Positions 9,370 through 17,034 of a DNA stretch of 64,000 bases are shown in pieces. Origin of the DNA: Jeotgalibaca arthritidis (GTDB taxonomy: Bacteria; Bacillota; Bacilli; Lactobacillales; Aerococcaceae); assembly GCF_011100465.1 (NCBI RefSeq), contig NZ_CP049740.1:1976001-2040000 (forward strand). Direction: 5' to 3'. A program made the position numbers and the translations under genes. Every line of letters begins with the position of its first letter. The stretch's first letter is position 1. The notes beneath the pieces were generated by a model. The model saw only the letters and a program-made list of their open reading frames with translations, had not been told where the DNA came from and did no database searches.

Positions 9370-9885
9370 ATGGAGAATTATTTAGCAGTTGGTAAGATCG
9401 TTAATACTCAAGGGTTAAAGGGCGAAGTTCGCGTAATCTCAGTGACAGACTTCGCTAATGAACGCTATAAAAAAGGTTCGTTATTGACTATTTTTCAAGA
9501 TGGTAAGGAAACTGGTAAAGTAACCGTTAAGAGCCACCGCAAGCACAAAAACTTTGATTTACTAACATTTGAAAACCATCCGCGCATCGAAGATGTTGAA
9601 ATCTATAAAGGATCTGAACTAAAAGTTTCTAAAGAACACATCCAAGAGCTTGAAGGGGAAGACTATTACTACCATCAAATTATTGGCCTATCGGTTGTGA
9701 CTGATGAAGGCGAAGAGCTAGGCGAAATTAAAGAAATTCTGTCACCTGGAGCCAATGATGTTTGGGTTGTCAAAGGTAAGGCGAAAAAAGACATTCTACT
9801 CCCTTACATTGATGATGTTGTTAAAGAAGTTAACTTAGAAGAAGGACGCGTAGTGGTTAGCATTATGGAAGGACTGTTAGATTAA
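9370..9885 (+). CDS. rimM: Ribosome maturation factor RimM
   Basis: Binds S19 and assists maturation of the 30S head. The 171-residue protein has the N-terminal beta-barrel ([22 protein letters not shown]) and a C-terminal PRC-barrel-like domain with [28 protein letters not shown] and [10 protein letters not shown]. The ribosome-binding site is AGAGGTGATC. It overlaps trmD by one nucleotide (TAATG), so the two are translationally coupled. Confidence 0.96.
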   Translation: MENYLAVGKIVNTQGLKGEVRVISVTDFANERYKKGSLLTIFQDGKETGKVTVKSHRKHKNFDLLTFENHPRIEDVEIYKGSELKVSKEHIQELEGEDYYYHQIIGLSVVTDEGEELGEIKEILSPGANDVWVVKGKAKKDILLPYIDDVVKEVNLEEGRVVVSIMEGLLD

Positions 9886-10628
9886 TGAGAATTGATATTT
9901 TAACCCTCTTTCCTACTATGTTTGAAGGACCACTAAGCGAATCGATTATTGGAAAAGCCATTGAAAAGGACTTGCTTTCGATTGAAACGACAAACTTTCG
10001 TGATTTTTCTGATAATAAACACAATATGGTGGATGACTATCCCTTTGGTGGCGGAGCAGGTATGCTGCTTAAAGCACAACCGATTGTAGATAGTATTGAT
10101 GCTATTAAAGAGGCTTACCCTGAGACGAAAAAAAGAATTATTCTGATGGATCCAGCTGGGCAAACCTACAACCAAGCTTTAGCAGAGGAACTGGCGCAAG
10201 AAGAGCACTTAGTATTTATTTGTGGCCATTATGAAGGTTTTGACGAACGGATTAAAGCACATGTGACTGATGAAATTTCAATCGGTGACTTTATTCTAAC
10301 GGGTGGCGAACTTGGTGCGATGGTCATTGTTGATAGTGTGGTTCGCTTATTGCCAGAAGCATTGGGTAATACGCTATCCAATCAAACCGATTCATTCTCA
10401 ACAGGTTTATTGGAACACCCACAATACACGCGTCCTCGCGATTTTAGAGGCGATGAAGTACCCGAAGTGTTATTCAGTGGGAACCATGCTAAGATTGCTG
10501 AATGGCAAGAAAAAGCATCCTTACGCAAGACATTAGAGAGACGCCCTGACTTGTTGGAAGAGATTATACTAACGAAACAACAGGAAAAATGGCTACAAGA
10601 AATTAAAGCAGAAATGGATCAGCTATAA
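9885..10628 (+). CDS. trmD: tRNA (guanine-N1)-methyltransferase
   Basis: SPOUT-class enzyme that makes m1G37 in tRNAs and so protects against +1 frameshifting. The 247-residue sequence shows [21 protein letters not shown] at the start and the knot motifs [31 protein letters not shown] and EHPQYTRP. It starts on the ATG overlapping the rimM stop codon. Its own stop is followed within a few nucleotides by the rplS promoter region. Confidence 0.97.
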   Translation: MRIDILTLFPTMFEGPLSESIIGKAIEKDLLSIETTNFRDFSDNKHNMVDDYPFGGGAGMLLKAQPIVDSIDAIKEAYPETKKRIILMDPAGQTYNQALAEELAQEEHLVFICGHYEGFDERIKAHVTDEISIGDFILTGGELGAMVIVDSVVRLLPEALGNTLSNQTDSFSTGLLEHPQYTRPRDFRGDEVPEVLFSGNHAKIAEWQEKASLRKTLERRPDLLEEIILTKQQEKWLQEIKAEMDQL

Positions 10629-10668
10629 AGAAAAAATACTTTACAGCTATTCGAAACTATGTTAAACT
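10626..10668 (+). promoter_or_regulatory. Promoter for rplS
   Basis: TTTACA at 10640-10645 and TAAACT at 10663-10668 are spaced by 17 nt. They are preceded by the same 20-nt block found at the rpsP promoter. The block begins inside the trmD stop region, so promoter and upstream gene overlap. Confidence 0.65.
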
Positions 10669-10745
10669 CTTACGAGTGAGTAGGAAACTACTCGAGATAA
10701 CGATATTCCGCTGATAGAAGAAATCTATGCATGAATGTTTGTTGG
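10669..10745 (+). promoter_or_regulatory. Candidate L19 (rplS) leader RNA
   Basis: The untranslated leader between promoter and rplS contains two compact hairpins. One is GAGTAG-gaaa-CTACTC, the other ATAGA-agaaa-TCTAT, with the block ATTCCGCTG between them. A known family of rplS leaders in low-GC Gram-positives is thought to mediate L19 autoregulation, and position and general form agree. I could not test this against a covariance model. Confidence 0.5.
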
Positions 10746-10759
10746 AAGGAGAAAAAGAA

Positions 10760-11104
10760 ATGAACTTAATCGAATCAATTACACAAGAACAATTACGTAA
10801 TGATATTCCTGATTTCCGTCCTGGAGACACTGTTCGTGTTCACGCACGCGTTGTTGAAGGAACTAGAGAACGTATTCAGTTGTTCGAAGGCGTTGTTATC
10901 AAACGTCGTGGACAAGGAATCAGCGAAACTTACACTGTTCGTAAAATGTCTAACGGTGTTGGGGTTGAACGTACATTCCCAATCCACACTCCACGTGTAG
11001 CACAAATCGAAGTTGTTCGTCACGGTAAAGTACGTCGTGCGAAACTATACTACTTGCGTGCATTACACGGAAAAGCTGCTCGTATCGCAGAACGTCGTCG
11101 TTAA
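10760..11104 (+). CDS. rplS: 50S ribosomal protein L19
   Basis: Located at the 30S-50S interface. The 114-residue protein contains the L19 features [50 protein letters not shown] and [11 protein letters not shown]. An ATG 33 nt upstream is in frame but gives an atypical N-terminal extension. The start used here follows a clear GGAAGGAG site and gives the expected [19 protein letters not shown]. It is transcribed from its own promoter after trmD and ends at a strong terminator. Confidence 0.97.
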   Translation: MNLIESITQEQLRNDIPDFRPGDTVRVHARVVEGTRERIQLFEGVVIKRRGQGISETYTVRKMSNGVGVERTFPIHTPRVAQIEVVRHGKVRRAKLYYLRALHGKAARIAERRR

Positions 11105-11126
11105 GATTAACTCTTTCGATAAACGT

Positions 11127-11157
11127 GAACCCAGTCATTATGGCTGGGTTCTTTTTG
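11127..11157 (+). terminator. Intrinsic terminator after rplS
   Basis: GAACCCAG / CTGGGTTC stem around a TCATTATGG loop, followed by TTTTTGTT. Confidence 0.88.
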
Positions 11158-11172
11158 TTATTTGGCAAATGT

Positions 11173-11200
11173 TTAGACTTCCTATAGAATAGATTATAAT
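11173..11200 (+). promoter_or_regulatory. Promoter for the HxlR-family regulator
   Basis: TTAGAC and TATAAT are separated by 16 nt, with the ribosome-binding site about 20 nt downstream. Confidence 0.6.
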
Positions 11201-11230
11201 GAAGGCTTACAAATAAAGTGAGGGATTAGC

Positions 11231-11557
11231 ATGTTAACGAAAGAAGAGCTACCAAGCTGTCCAGTTGCTAAAACAGTGGAATTGATTGGTAATAAATGGA
11301 AGCTGCTTATTTTAAGAGAGTTATTAAAAGAAACGAAACGATTTGGTGAACTCCATAAAGCAGTGGAAGGTATCAGCCAAAAGGTCCTAACAGACAATTT
11401 GAAAAAGATGGAAGCTGACGGTATTGTAGAACGAATTGTCTATCCGGAAGTTCCGCCTCGTGTTGAATATAAGTTAACGACATTAGGTGAGTCTTTAAGA
11501 ATGATTATTGATGAAATGAATCGCTGGGGTGAAACCTACTTAAAAGAAATAAAATAA
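11231..11557 (+). CDS. HxlR-family winged-helix transcriptional regulator
   Basis: DUF24/HxlR regulators of the YodB, HypR and CatR type sense electrophiles, quinones or disulfide stress through a conserved N-terminal Cys. Here that Cys is C10 in the SCPVAKTVELIGNKWKLLILREL segment. The winged helix continues through FGELHKAVEGISQKVLTDNLKKMEADGIV and YPEVPPRVEYKLT. At 108 residues the length is normal. It lies upstream of an oxidoreductase gene. A perfect palindrome between the two genes is a plausible operator, so it probably represses its neighbour until oxidised. The inducing compound is unknown. Confidence 0.88.
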   Translation: MLTKEELPSCPVAKTVELIGNKWKLLILRELLKETKRFGELHKAVEGISQKVLTDNLKKMEADGIVERIVYPEVPPRVEYKLTTLGESLRMIIDEMNRWGETYLKEIK

Positions 11558-11580
11558 ACGTTCTCCTTGAGGTGACCCAT

Positions 11581-11600
11581 TACTTACTTGTAAGTAAGTA
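11581..11600 (+). promoter_or_regulatory. Perfect palindromic operator candidate for the HxlR regulator
   Basis: tacttacttgtaagtaagta is a 9-bp perfect inverted repeat with a 2-nt centre. TACT...AGTA half-sites are characteristic of YodB/HxlR-family operators. Confidence 0.6.
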
Positions 11601-11617
11601 GCTAATCATAAAGTTCG

Positions 11618-11636
11618 TACTTCCTTTTAGTAAGTA
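11618..11636 (+). promoter_or_regulatory. Second, imperfect TACTT/AAGTA operator-like site
   Basis: TACTT and AAGTA half-sites lie at nearly the same spacing as in the perfect palindrome 18 nt upstream. Two tandem sites suggest cooperative dimer binding in front of the oxidoreductase gene. No clear -35/-10 pair was found between them and the gene. Confidence 0.45.
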
Positions 11637-11707
11637 GATAGATTAAAGTATATCTATAGACAACAGCTGAACGAAAGCTGAATACAGATAAAAGAGGAGA
11701 ATGGATA

Positions 11708-12283
11708 ATGACAGCTATTACAATTTTTGGAAAAGGTAACATGGGAACAGTTATTGGACAAAACTTTGAGGACGCAGGTAACCAAGTTAATTTTATTAAT
11801 TCAAATTCAGAAGTCGACCAAATCGGAGACATTGTTGTTTTTGCAGTACCTTATGGAGCAGTTGAGGGCATTATTTCTAAAAACAAAGACAAATTTGCTG
11901 GCAAAATTATTATTGATATTACTAACCCGGTTGATTTTGAAACATTCGATGGTTTAGTTGTTGATGCAGATAGTTCAGCTGCGCAAGTTATTGCAACAGC
12001 ACTACCAGAAGCAGCAGTTGTAAAAGGATTTAATACAAACTTTGGTGGAACGCTAGCGGCTAAAAAAGTCGCTGACAGCCATCAAACAACAGTTTTACTT
12101 GCTTCAGATGATGCTGAAGCAAAAGAAACAGTCACAAAAGCACTAGAAGGAAGCTGCCTAGCTGTTATTGATGCAGGAGCATTAAAACGTGCGCGTGAAT
12201 TAGAAGCGATTGGTTTCCTACAAATCTCTCTAGCTGCAGCAGAAAAAATCAGCTGGACTGGCGGATTTGGTGTCTTTAAATAA
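11708..12283 (+). CDS. NAD(P)-binding oxidoreductase, F420-dependent NADP reductase-like fold
   Basis: A 191-residue protein related to the NADPH-dependent F420 reductase family. The Rossmann start reads ITIFGKGNMGTVIGQNFEDAG, followed by VVFAVPYGAV, IIDITNPVDFE and VVKGFNTNFGGTLA. The C-terminal part contains DAGALKRARELEAIGFLQISLA. Lactobacillales do not make F420, so these proteins probably use NADPH to reduce another acceptor such as flavin, quinone or Fe(III); that is inference. It is preceded by HxlR-type operators, which suggests induction by reactive electrophiles. The ribosome-binding site is AGAGGAGA. Confidence 0.8.
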   Translation: MTAITIFGKGNMGTVIGQNFEDAGNQVNFINSNSEVDQIGDIVVFAVPYGAVEGIISKNKDKFAGKIIIDITNPVDFETFDGLVVDADSSAAQVIATALPEAAVVKGFNTNFGGTLAAKKVADSHQTTVLLASDDAEAKETVTKALEGSCLAVIDAGALKRARELEAIGFLQISLAAAEKISWTGGFGVFK

Positions 12284-12295
12284 TAAATTTTGAAG

Positions 12296-12325
12296 AGTTA
12301 GATTGTAAAATCTAGCTTTTTTTTA
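12296..12325 (+). terminator. Intrinsic terminator after the NAD(P)-binding oxidoreductase gene
   Basis: AGTTAGATT / AATCTAGCT stem with a short loop, followed by eight T residues. Confidence 0.8.
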
Positions 12326-12392
12326 TTTTCAACTAGGCACCGTTTTCATTTATGTTATACTGAAGGGAGTAAGTTTGAGAGGGGAAACTGTT

Positions 12393-12821
12393 GTGCAGAT
12401 TTTAGATGAACTAGATAAATTATTCGCAGAGAAAAAATTACCATTAAAGAAACAAGAAATTGTTAATAACCAAACTTTATATCAAGGATCATTTATGGCA
12501 GGTCCGGGTAAAAAAGTACCATTTGGTATTGTTGTCATTAATGGCGAAGATGTTGTTGATTTCCAGATTACCTTTAAACAAATCGCTTATTTAACAAACT
12601 ACAGCGACAAAACGCAACTATTAGAGGTTCTAAACGAGTTAAACTTAACGAAAGCTTTCTACTATAAAGTATGCTTAGCTAATGACGGCGAAGTTTTAAT
12701 GAAGACAATGGCGAAAACAACTGAAGATGTTCGTCCGCTTTATGAAATGCTCGTTGTAGGATCAAATGTCGTGAAGCACGTTTTAGAAGAAGTTGAAAAA
12801 ATTACAGGCCCAGCCGAATAA
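12393..12821 (+). CDS. Unrecognised conserved-looking cytosolic protein
   Basis: I do not recognise this 142-residue protein. It has no signal peptide or membrane segment. It starts with an amphipathic helix (MQILDELDKLFAEKKLP), then strands such as FGIVVINGEDVVDFQITFKQIAYL, and ends with helices. That alpha/beta layout distantly recalls YbjN or type III chaperone-like folds, but this is only an impression. A TTG 18 nt upstream overlaps the GAGAGGGG site, so the GTG used here, 8 nt behind that site, is the better start. An extended -10 box (TGTTATACT) lies just upstream. Only 15 nt separate it from the OsmC gene, so they form an operon. Confidence 0.7.
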   Translation: MQILDELDKLFAEKKLPLKKQEIVNNQTLYQGSFMAGPGKKVPFGIVVINGEDVVDFQITFKQIAYLTNYSDKTQLLEVLNELNLTKAFYYKVCLANDGEVLMKTMAKTTEDVRPLYEMLVVGSNVVKHVLEEVEKITGPAE

Positions 12822-12836
12822 GAGGAGCTGAATCAG

Positions 12837-13226
12837 GTGGATGATAAACTAACACTCTACTATGAGTCAGATAGAATGACATTAACTGGCAGCCAAGAAG
12901 ATTGGACGCTTAAAAGAGACAAAGGTTACTCACCTGTTCAAAGCCTCGTTGCTGCAGCAGCAGCTTGCGGTGCTTATGTATACCAAGAAGTTCTCGAGAA
13001 TTCTAAGGTAGCATTTGAATTTGAAAAAGTGATCGCTTCTTATACAAGAGATACAGAAGACCGAGTAGGCCCAATTGATAGTATTAGCCTCACGTTTTAT
13101 TTGAAGGTTACTGAAGACCAACAAGATAAAGCTATTCGCTGTCTGAAGCTTGTATCAAGAAATTGTCCGGTGATTCAATCGTTGGATCCAAAAATAAAAG
13201 TTATAGAAACAGCCGAATTTATATAA
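12837..13226 (+). CDS. OsmC/Ohr-family protein
   Basis: OsmC-fold proteins are thiol peroxidases that reduce organic hydroperoxides with a pair of conserved cysteines. In this 129-residue protein the two expected positions are C45 in SLVAAAAACGAYVYQEVLE and a second Cys in SRNCPVIQSL. A conserved region KGYSPVQSLVAA comes before the first Cys. It starts with GTG 10 nt behind a GAGGAG site. Co-transcription with the preceding unrecognised gene and proximity to the HxlR-controlled oxidoreductase fit an oxidative or electrophile stress role. The specific substrate is not known. Confidence 0.85.
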   Translation: MDDKLTLYYESDRMTLTGSQEDWTLKRDKGYSPVQSLVAAAAACGAYVYQEVLENSKVAFEFEKVIASYTRDTEDRVGPIDSISLTFYLKVTEDQQDKAIRCLKLVSRNCPVIQSLDPKIKVIETAEFI

Positions 13227-13228
13227 TG

Positions 13229-13267
13229 AACAGCTTGTAGGAAATTCATCCTACAAGCTGTTTTTTA
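13229..13267 (+). terminator. Intrinsic terminator after osmC
   Basis: Perfect 14-bp stem (AACAGCTTGTAGGA with its complement) around AATTCA, followed by TTTTTTATTTT. Confidence 0.92.
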
Positions 13268-13287
13268 TTTTGTATAGTGACTCAAAA

Positions 13288-13425
13288 AACAACTTCAGCT
13301 CCAAATTTTGCCCTGAAGTTGTTCAAAAAGCGATTTTAACCGACTTCAGGAAGAAAAAATCAGCTGAAGTTGTTTAAAAAGCAGTTTTAACCGACTTCAG
13401 CTAAAAAATAGCAACTGAAGTTGTT
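13288..13425. repeat. Tandem hairpin repeat, 51-nt period
   Basis: Three hairpins built from ACTTCAG and CTGAAGT arms follow one another. A 37-nt block at 13313-13349 recurs at 13364-13400 with only three differences. The arm CTGAAGTTGTT recurs a third time at 13415, so the period is exactly 51 nt. Linkers between hairpins share AAAAAGC...TTTTAACCG. The array starts with AAAAAACAACTTCAG and ends with CTGAAGTTGTTTTTTT, making it nearly palindromic end to end. No coding potential was seen. It lies between two convergent genes, already beyond the osmC terminator. Confidence 0.85.
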
Positions 13426-13442
13426 TTTTTAAGACTAACTAC

Positions 13443-13476
13443 AAAAAATCCCCTACTCAGAAACCTGAATAGGGGA
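13443..13476 (-). terminator. Terminator of the minus-strand HAD phosphatase gene
   Basis: On the minus strand CCCCTA-TTCAG pairs with CTGAG-TAGGGG around a short loop (one mismatch), and ATTTTTTG follows. Confidence 0.8.
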
Positions 13477-13483
13477 GACATTC

Positions 13484-14296
13484 TTATAAACTAAAGTAAT
13501 TTTCTAGATAAAGGGCTAGGCCGTCCTCGTCATTGGTAAAAGCAGTGACATCATTGGCAACAGAGCGAAGACGATCAATACCGTTCTTCATCATAACGCC
13601 ATGACCGGCATAATCAAGCATTTCAAAGTCGTTATCTTCGTCACCAAAAGCAAGAATATCTTGGCGATTAATGTTATAGTAGCTCGCCACTCGGTCAACG
13701 CCGATTGCTTTTTGGATGCCAGGAGCAACGATTTCCAAGCAGGGTAGTGAACCACCCCAAGTGCGCACCGATAAGGTTTCGCTACCATATTCATCTAACA
13801 AACGTTGACGGATAGCTTCTTGTCTTGCTTCGTCAATATAAAGATTTAATGATGTTGGATTGCCATCCAATTTGGTTTGGCTTGTGACAAGGGTAGATAG
13901 GGTATTTTCTGGGAAAAATTCACTCGGCGGAATTTTAACAGTTGAAGAATAAAGTGTTTCTTGACCTTCAATTGTTAGCCAGTTATAGCCTAAATCATCT
14001 TGCTTTGCCAAAATATCCATAACTAAGTTAGAATCAATTGTTTTGTGGTAATAGCTCGACCAATTTTTACTGCCTGGCATATGGCAAAGCGCGCCGTTAA
14101 AATTGACCATAGGGGATTTCAACCCTAATTCTGAATAGAGATGCTTACTATTACGATATGGACGACCAGTTGCAATTAAAATGTGATGACCATCTTCTTG
14201 CAGAAGCTGGAGTGTTTGAACCGTTTTTTGAGATAACAATGATTGATTGTTGAGGGTTGTCCCATCTAAATCAATCGCAATAAGTTTTTTATTCAT
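13484..14296 (-). CDS. Cof-type HAD-IIB family phosphatase
   Basis: Second HAD-IIB phosphatase in the window, not a close copy of the one at 4.8 kb. Motif I is IDLDGTTLNN, motif II ATGRPYRNS, and motif IV AFGDEDNDFEMLDYAGHGVMM. The C2B cap fills the middle. I start at the Met of MNKKLIAIDLDG (270 residues). A further upstream ATG adds a non-conserved 13-residue extension, although spacing from the GAAAGGA site to my start is rather long (13 nt). The gene stands alone on the minus strand with its own terminator. Substrate unknown. Confidence 0.88.
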   Translation of the reverse strand: MNKKLIAIDLDGTTLNNQSLLSQKTVQTLQLLQEDGHHILIATGRPYRNSKHLYSELGLKSPMVNFNGALCHMPGSKNWSSYYHKTIDSNLVMDILAKQDDLGYNWLTIEGQETLYSSTVKIPPSEFFPENTLSTLVTSQTKLDGNPTSLNLYIDEARQEAIRQRLLDEYGSETLSVRTWGGSLPCLEIVAPGIQKAIGVDRVASYYNINRQDILAFGDEDNDFEMLDYAGHGVMMKNGIDRLRSVANDVTAFTNDEDGLALYLENYFSL

Positions 14297-14341
14297 TTTG
14301 TTAAAAGTTTCCTTTCGTGTACTGGAATTTGTCATCTTATG

Positions 14342-14371
14342 TTACACTAAATACTAAGAAATAGCTATAGA
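14342..14371 (+). promoter_or_regulatory. Possible promoter for the alpha/beta hydrolase gene
   Basis: TTACAC and TATAGA with 18-nt spacing lie upstream of an AGGAGG site. The match to consensus is only moderate. Confidence 0.4.
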
Positions 14372-14395
14372 ATTCGCTTATATCAGGAGGAAGCC

Positions 14396-15151
14396 ATGAT
14401 TTCAATAGAAAGAAAAGTCATTAACCAATTACCCATAATAGAAATGGTCGACTATAAACTGAAAGAAGAAAAATGCCCGCTGGTCGTTTTTTTTCACGGT
14501 ATTACTGGACAAAAAGAAAAAAGTTTAGAAGCCGGCTATGAACTTGCACAAAAAGGTTTCCGTGTCATCTTGCCGGATGCTTTTTTACATGGCGAGCGAA
14601 AAAATGAATACTACGATGGTCCAAAAGAAATGGAGTTTTGGTCGATTATTCATCATAATGTAGAAGAATTGCCGGTTCTGGTTGATTACTATCAAGCTCG
14701 TGATCTCATTTATAAGGGTAAAATTTCAGTAGCAGGACTCTCAATGGGCGGCATTACAACCTGCATAGCTCTTGCTAAGTATCCTTGGATTTACTCAGCT
14801 GCATCATTGATGGGAAATCCAGATCCGATTGGCTTTACAAAATGGTTAGTAACCTCATCTTGGGTTGAAGGAATGCCTGATATAAAAACCGTTGATATTG
14901 AATCGGCAATGGCAGCATTCAAACCATTCAGCTTACAAGAACATCCTGAAAAAATAGCAGGACGTCCGTTTTACATTTGGCACGGTAAGGAAGATAATAG
15001 TGTGCCGTTTAGTCAAACAGAAGCCTTCGTTTCTATGGTTAAAGGTAAATCATTTGCCATTCAAATGGAATACGATTACTACGAAGGACATGGTCATAAA
15101 GTACCGAATGATGTCTTTGTGAAAACAGCGCAATTTTTAGCCTTGCAATAG
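14396..15151 (+). CDS. Alpha/beta hydrolase, dienelactone-hydrolase/YitV-like
   Basis: A 251-residue serine hydrolase of the alpha/beta fold. It has an oxyanion-hole FHGITG near residue 34, nucleophile elbow GLSMGG (about residues 114-119), a likely acid in WHGKEDNSVPF and the catalytic His in YEGHGHKVP. There is no signal peptide, so it is cytosolic. Related Firmicute proteins (YitV type) are esterases of unknown physiological substrate. The start has a strong CAGGAGGAAG ribosome-binding site. No operon partner is evident; the next gene has its own promoter. Confidence 0.85.
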   Translation: MISIERKVINQLPIIEMVDYKLKEEKCPLVVFFHGITGQKEKSLEAGYELAQKGFRVILPDAFLHGERKNEYYDGPKEMEFWSIIHHNVEELPVLVDYYQARDLIYKGKISVAGLSMGGITTCIALAKYPWIYSAASLMGNPDPIGFTKWLVTSSWVEGMPDIKTVDIESAMAAFKPFSLQEHPEKIAGRPFYIWHGKEDNSVPFSQTEAFVSMVKGKSFAIQMEYDYYEGHGHKVPNDVFVKTAQFLALQ

Positions 15152-15155
15152 AGGA

Positions 15156-15184
15156 TTGAAAAACACTTGCAAACTTGCTATGAT
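15156..15184 (+). promoter_or_regulatory. Promoter for the MIP18/PaaD-like gene
   Basis: TTGAAA and TATGAT are separated by 17 nt, starting just after the upstream stop codon. Confidence 0.7.
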
Positions 15185-15217
15185 AAATCAAACCCTTCGT
15201 AAAGGAGTGAACAAACT

Positions 15218-15550
15218 ATGTCAGAAAATTATACGCTAGAAGAAATAGAAGAAATAAAAGAACGTGTCTTAATGGCCTTAGAACAAGTTATCGATCCTGA
15301 ACTAGGGATTGACATTGTGAATTTAGGTTTAATATATGAAGTTTTGATAGAAGAAAATGGTTTTTGCCAAGTGAATATGACTCTAACAACGATGGGCTGT
15401 CCACTAGCAGATGTCATTACAGATGAAATCCATCGTGCTTTAAAATCAGTCCCAGAAGTAACGGATATTAAAGTAAAGCTAGTTTGGTATCCAGCATGGA
15501 CAACTGAACGCATGAGTCGCTATGCAAGGATTGCATTGGGGATACGCTAA
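15218..15550 (+). CDS. MIP18/PaaD (DUF59) family metal-sulfur cluster assembly factor
   Basis: A 110-residue DUF59 protein. The family includes SufT and PaaD, which help mature iron-sulfur proteins. Hallmarks are VIDPELGIDIVNLGLIYEV, then TLTTMGCPLADVITDEI with the conserved Cys, and a C-terminal VWYPAWTTERMSRYARIALG. It stands alone between its own promoter and a terminator and is not beside suf genes here. A function in Fe-S assembly is inferred from the family. Confidence 0.88.
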   Translation: MSENYTLEEIEEIKERVLMALEQVIDPELGIDIVNLGLIYEVLIEENGFCQVNMTLTTMGCPLADVITDEIHRALKSVPEVTDIKVKLVWYPAWTTERMSRYARIALGIR

Positions 15551-15559
15551 TAAAATAGA

Positions 15560-15598
15560 GAAAGCTGTTAAGAAATTATTTTCTTAACAGCTTTTTTA
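15560..15598 (+). terminator. Intrinsic terminator after the DUF59 gene
   Basis: AAAGCTGTTAAGAAA / TTTCTTAACAGCTTT perfect stem with a 4-nt loop and T run. Confidence 0.92.
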
Positions 15599-15694
15599 TT
15601 GCAATCCCCTTCAAATTCATTAAATATTTATACAAAAAAGTCGGATTATCCTATTTTATCCTAAGTTTTGATGTGATAAGCTATCTCTATGTTT

Positions 15695-15708
15695 GGAAAG
15701 CGCATACA
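15695..15708 (+). promoter_or_regulatory. cre-like site upstream of the broken oxidoreductase gene
   Basis: GGAAAGCGCATACA matches the catabolite-responsive element consensus TGWAARCGYTWNCW at 12 of 14 positions. It lies 41 nt before the start codon, a location typical for CcpA roadblock repression of sugar genes. A convincing -35/-10 pair was not seen. Confidence 0.45.
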
Positions 15709-15748
15709 AAAAAGTAGCACGATAATGAACTAGGAAAGTAGGCTAATC

Positions 15749-17029
15749 ATGAAGAAACGTTATGTACAAGTTGGAACAGGGGGGCGGGCTCGCTTTTTCT
15801 ATGAAGCGATTGCTGGTACCTATCATGAAACAAGTGAAGTAGTTGGGTTTTGTGATGTTTCACAAACGAGAATGGATTTTGCGAATACATTACTAGAGCG
15901 GCATGGTCATCCAAAGGTGCCGACTTATCACTATACAAAGTTTGACCAAATGTTGGATGAATTGAAGCCTGATTTTGTTATTGTTACAACGGTTGATCGC
16001 ACTCATCATGATTATATTATTCGGGCTATGGAAAAGGGCTATGATGTTATTTCAGAAAAACCGATGACGATTGATGAAGAAAAGGCGCAAGCCATCATTG
16101 ATGCTGAAAAATGAACAGGCCGTTCGCTTCGGGTAACCTTTAATTATCGCTATGCGCCACACAATACGAAGATTCGTGAGTTGATTCGAGATGGTGTGAT
16201 TGGTGATGTGTTCTCCATTCACTTTGAGTGGTTATTAAATACAGAACATGGGGCTGATTATTTTAGAAGGTGGCACCGTAATAAAGTGAATAGTGGTGGT
16301 TTATTGGTTCATAAATCAACTCATCACTTTGACCTCGTTAACTTTTGGTTAAATAGCTACCCTAAGACAGTATTTGCCTTTGGTGATCTGAATTTCTATG
16401 GCATGAAAAATGCAGAAAAACGTGGCGTAACGGATTTTTATTATCGTAGCACCGGTTCTCCAGCGGCCAAAGATGATCCGTTTGCCATCGATTTAAATAG
16501 TAATGAAGAGTTGCGTGAACTTTATTTAAAAGCGGAAGCAGATAGTGGCTATATCCGAGATCGAAGTGTATTTTCAGATGATATATCGATTGAAGATACG
16601 CTCGGTGTAACGGTTAAATACCAAAGTGGTACCATTTTAACTTATTCGTTGAATGCTTATATGCCTTGGGAAGGTTTTAATATTTCATTTAATGGGAGCA
16701 AAGGCCGTATTGAAATGAAGGTCGTTGAAAAATCTTATATCAATGCGGGTGGTGACAAGGAGAATGAGGGCGCGCTTGAAGTGAAATCGATTATGGTTTA
16801 TCCGATGTTTGATGCGCCTTATGAGGTTGCTATTGAAGATGGCGAAGGCGGGCATGGTGGTGGTGATCCCATTCTATTGAATGAATTGTTTGGAGTTGCT
16901 GACCATGATCCGTTTAATCGAGCAGCGAGTCATATTGATGGGGCAATGTCTATTTTAACAGGTGTAGCAGCTAATCGATCCATTGCATCTGGTTTAGCTG
17001 TTCAGATTAAAGATTTGATTGATTTATAG
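15749..17029 (+). pseudogene. Gfo/Idh/MocA-family oxidoreductase interrupted by an in-frame TGA
   Basis: The gene reads in one frame from an ATG (AGGAAAG site upstream) to a normal stop, 427 codons in all, but codon 122 is TGA (16112-16114). The first part has the Rossmann region (YVQVGTGGRARFFYEAIAGTY) and the SEKPMTIDEEKAQ motif with the catalytic EKP. The part after the stop resumes exactly in frame with [20 protein letters not shown] and contains the C-terminal domain with [18 protein letters not shown]. Intact relatives oxidise sugars or sugar-like substrates with NAD(P). As read, only a 121-residue fragment, or a second fragment from an internal start, would be made. A sequencing error or recoding cannot be excluded. 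Confidence 0.85.
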
Positions 17030-17034
17030 GAATG

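Noticed and set aside
9899-10536. Extra open frames overlapping trmD on both strands
   Set aside because: No ribosome-binding sites, low-complexity products, and trmD is complete.
13288-13425. CRISPR array
   Set aside because: Only two to three repeat units with AT-rich short linkers that are themselves similar; no cas genes in the window.
15628-15716. Repeated ATACAAAAAAGT upstream of the oxidoreductase pseudogene
   Set aside because: Twelve-nt A-rich match only; too short and too simple to call a regulatory repeat.
16112-16114. TGA as a selenocysteine codon in the oxidoreductase
   Set aside because: The family has no Cys or Sec at this place, no SECIS-like hairpin is apparent right after the TGA, and Lactobacillales generally lack the Sec machinery. 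Nonsense mutation is simpler.
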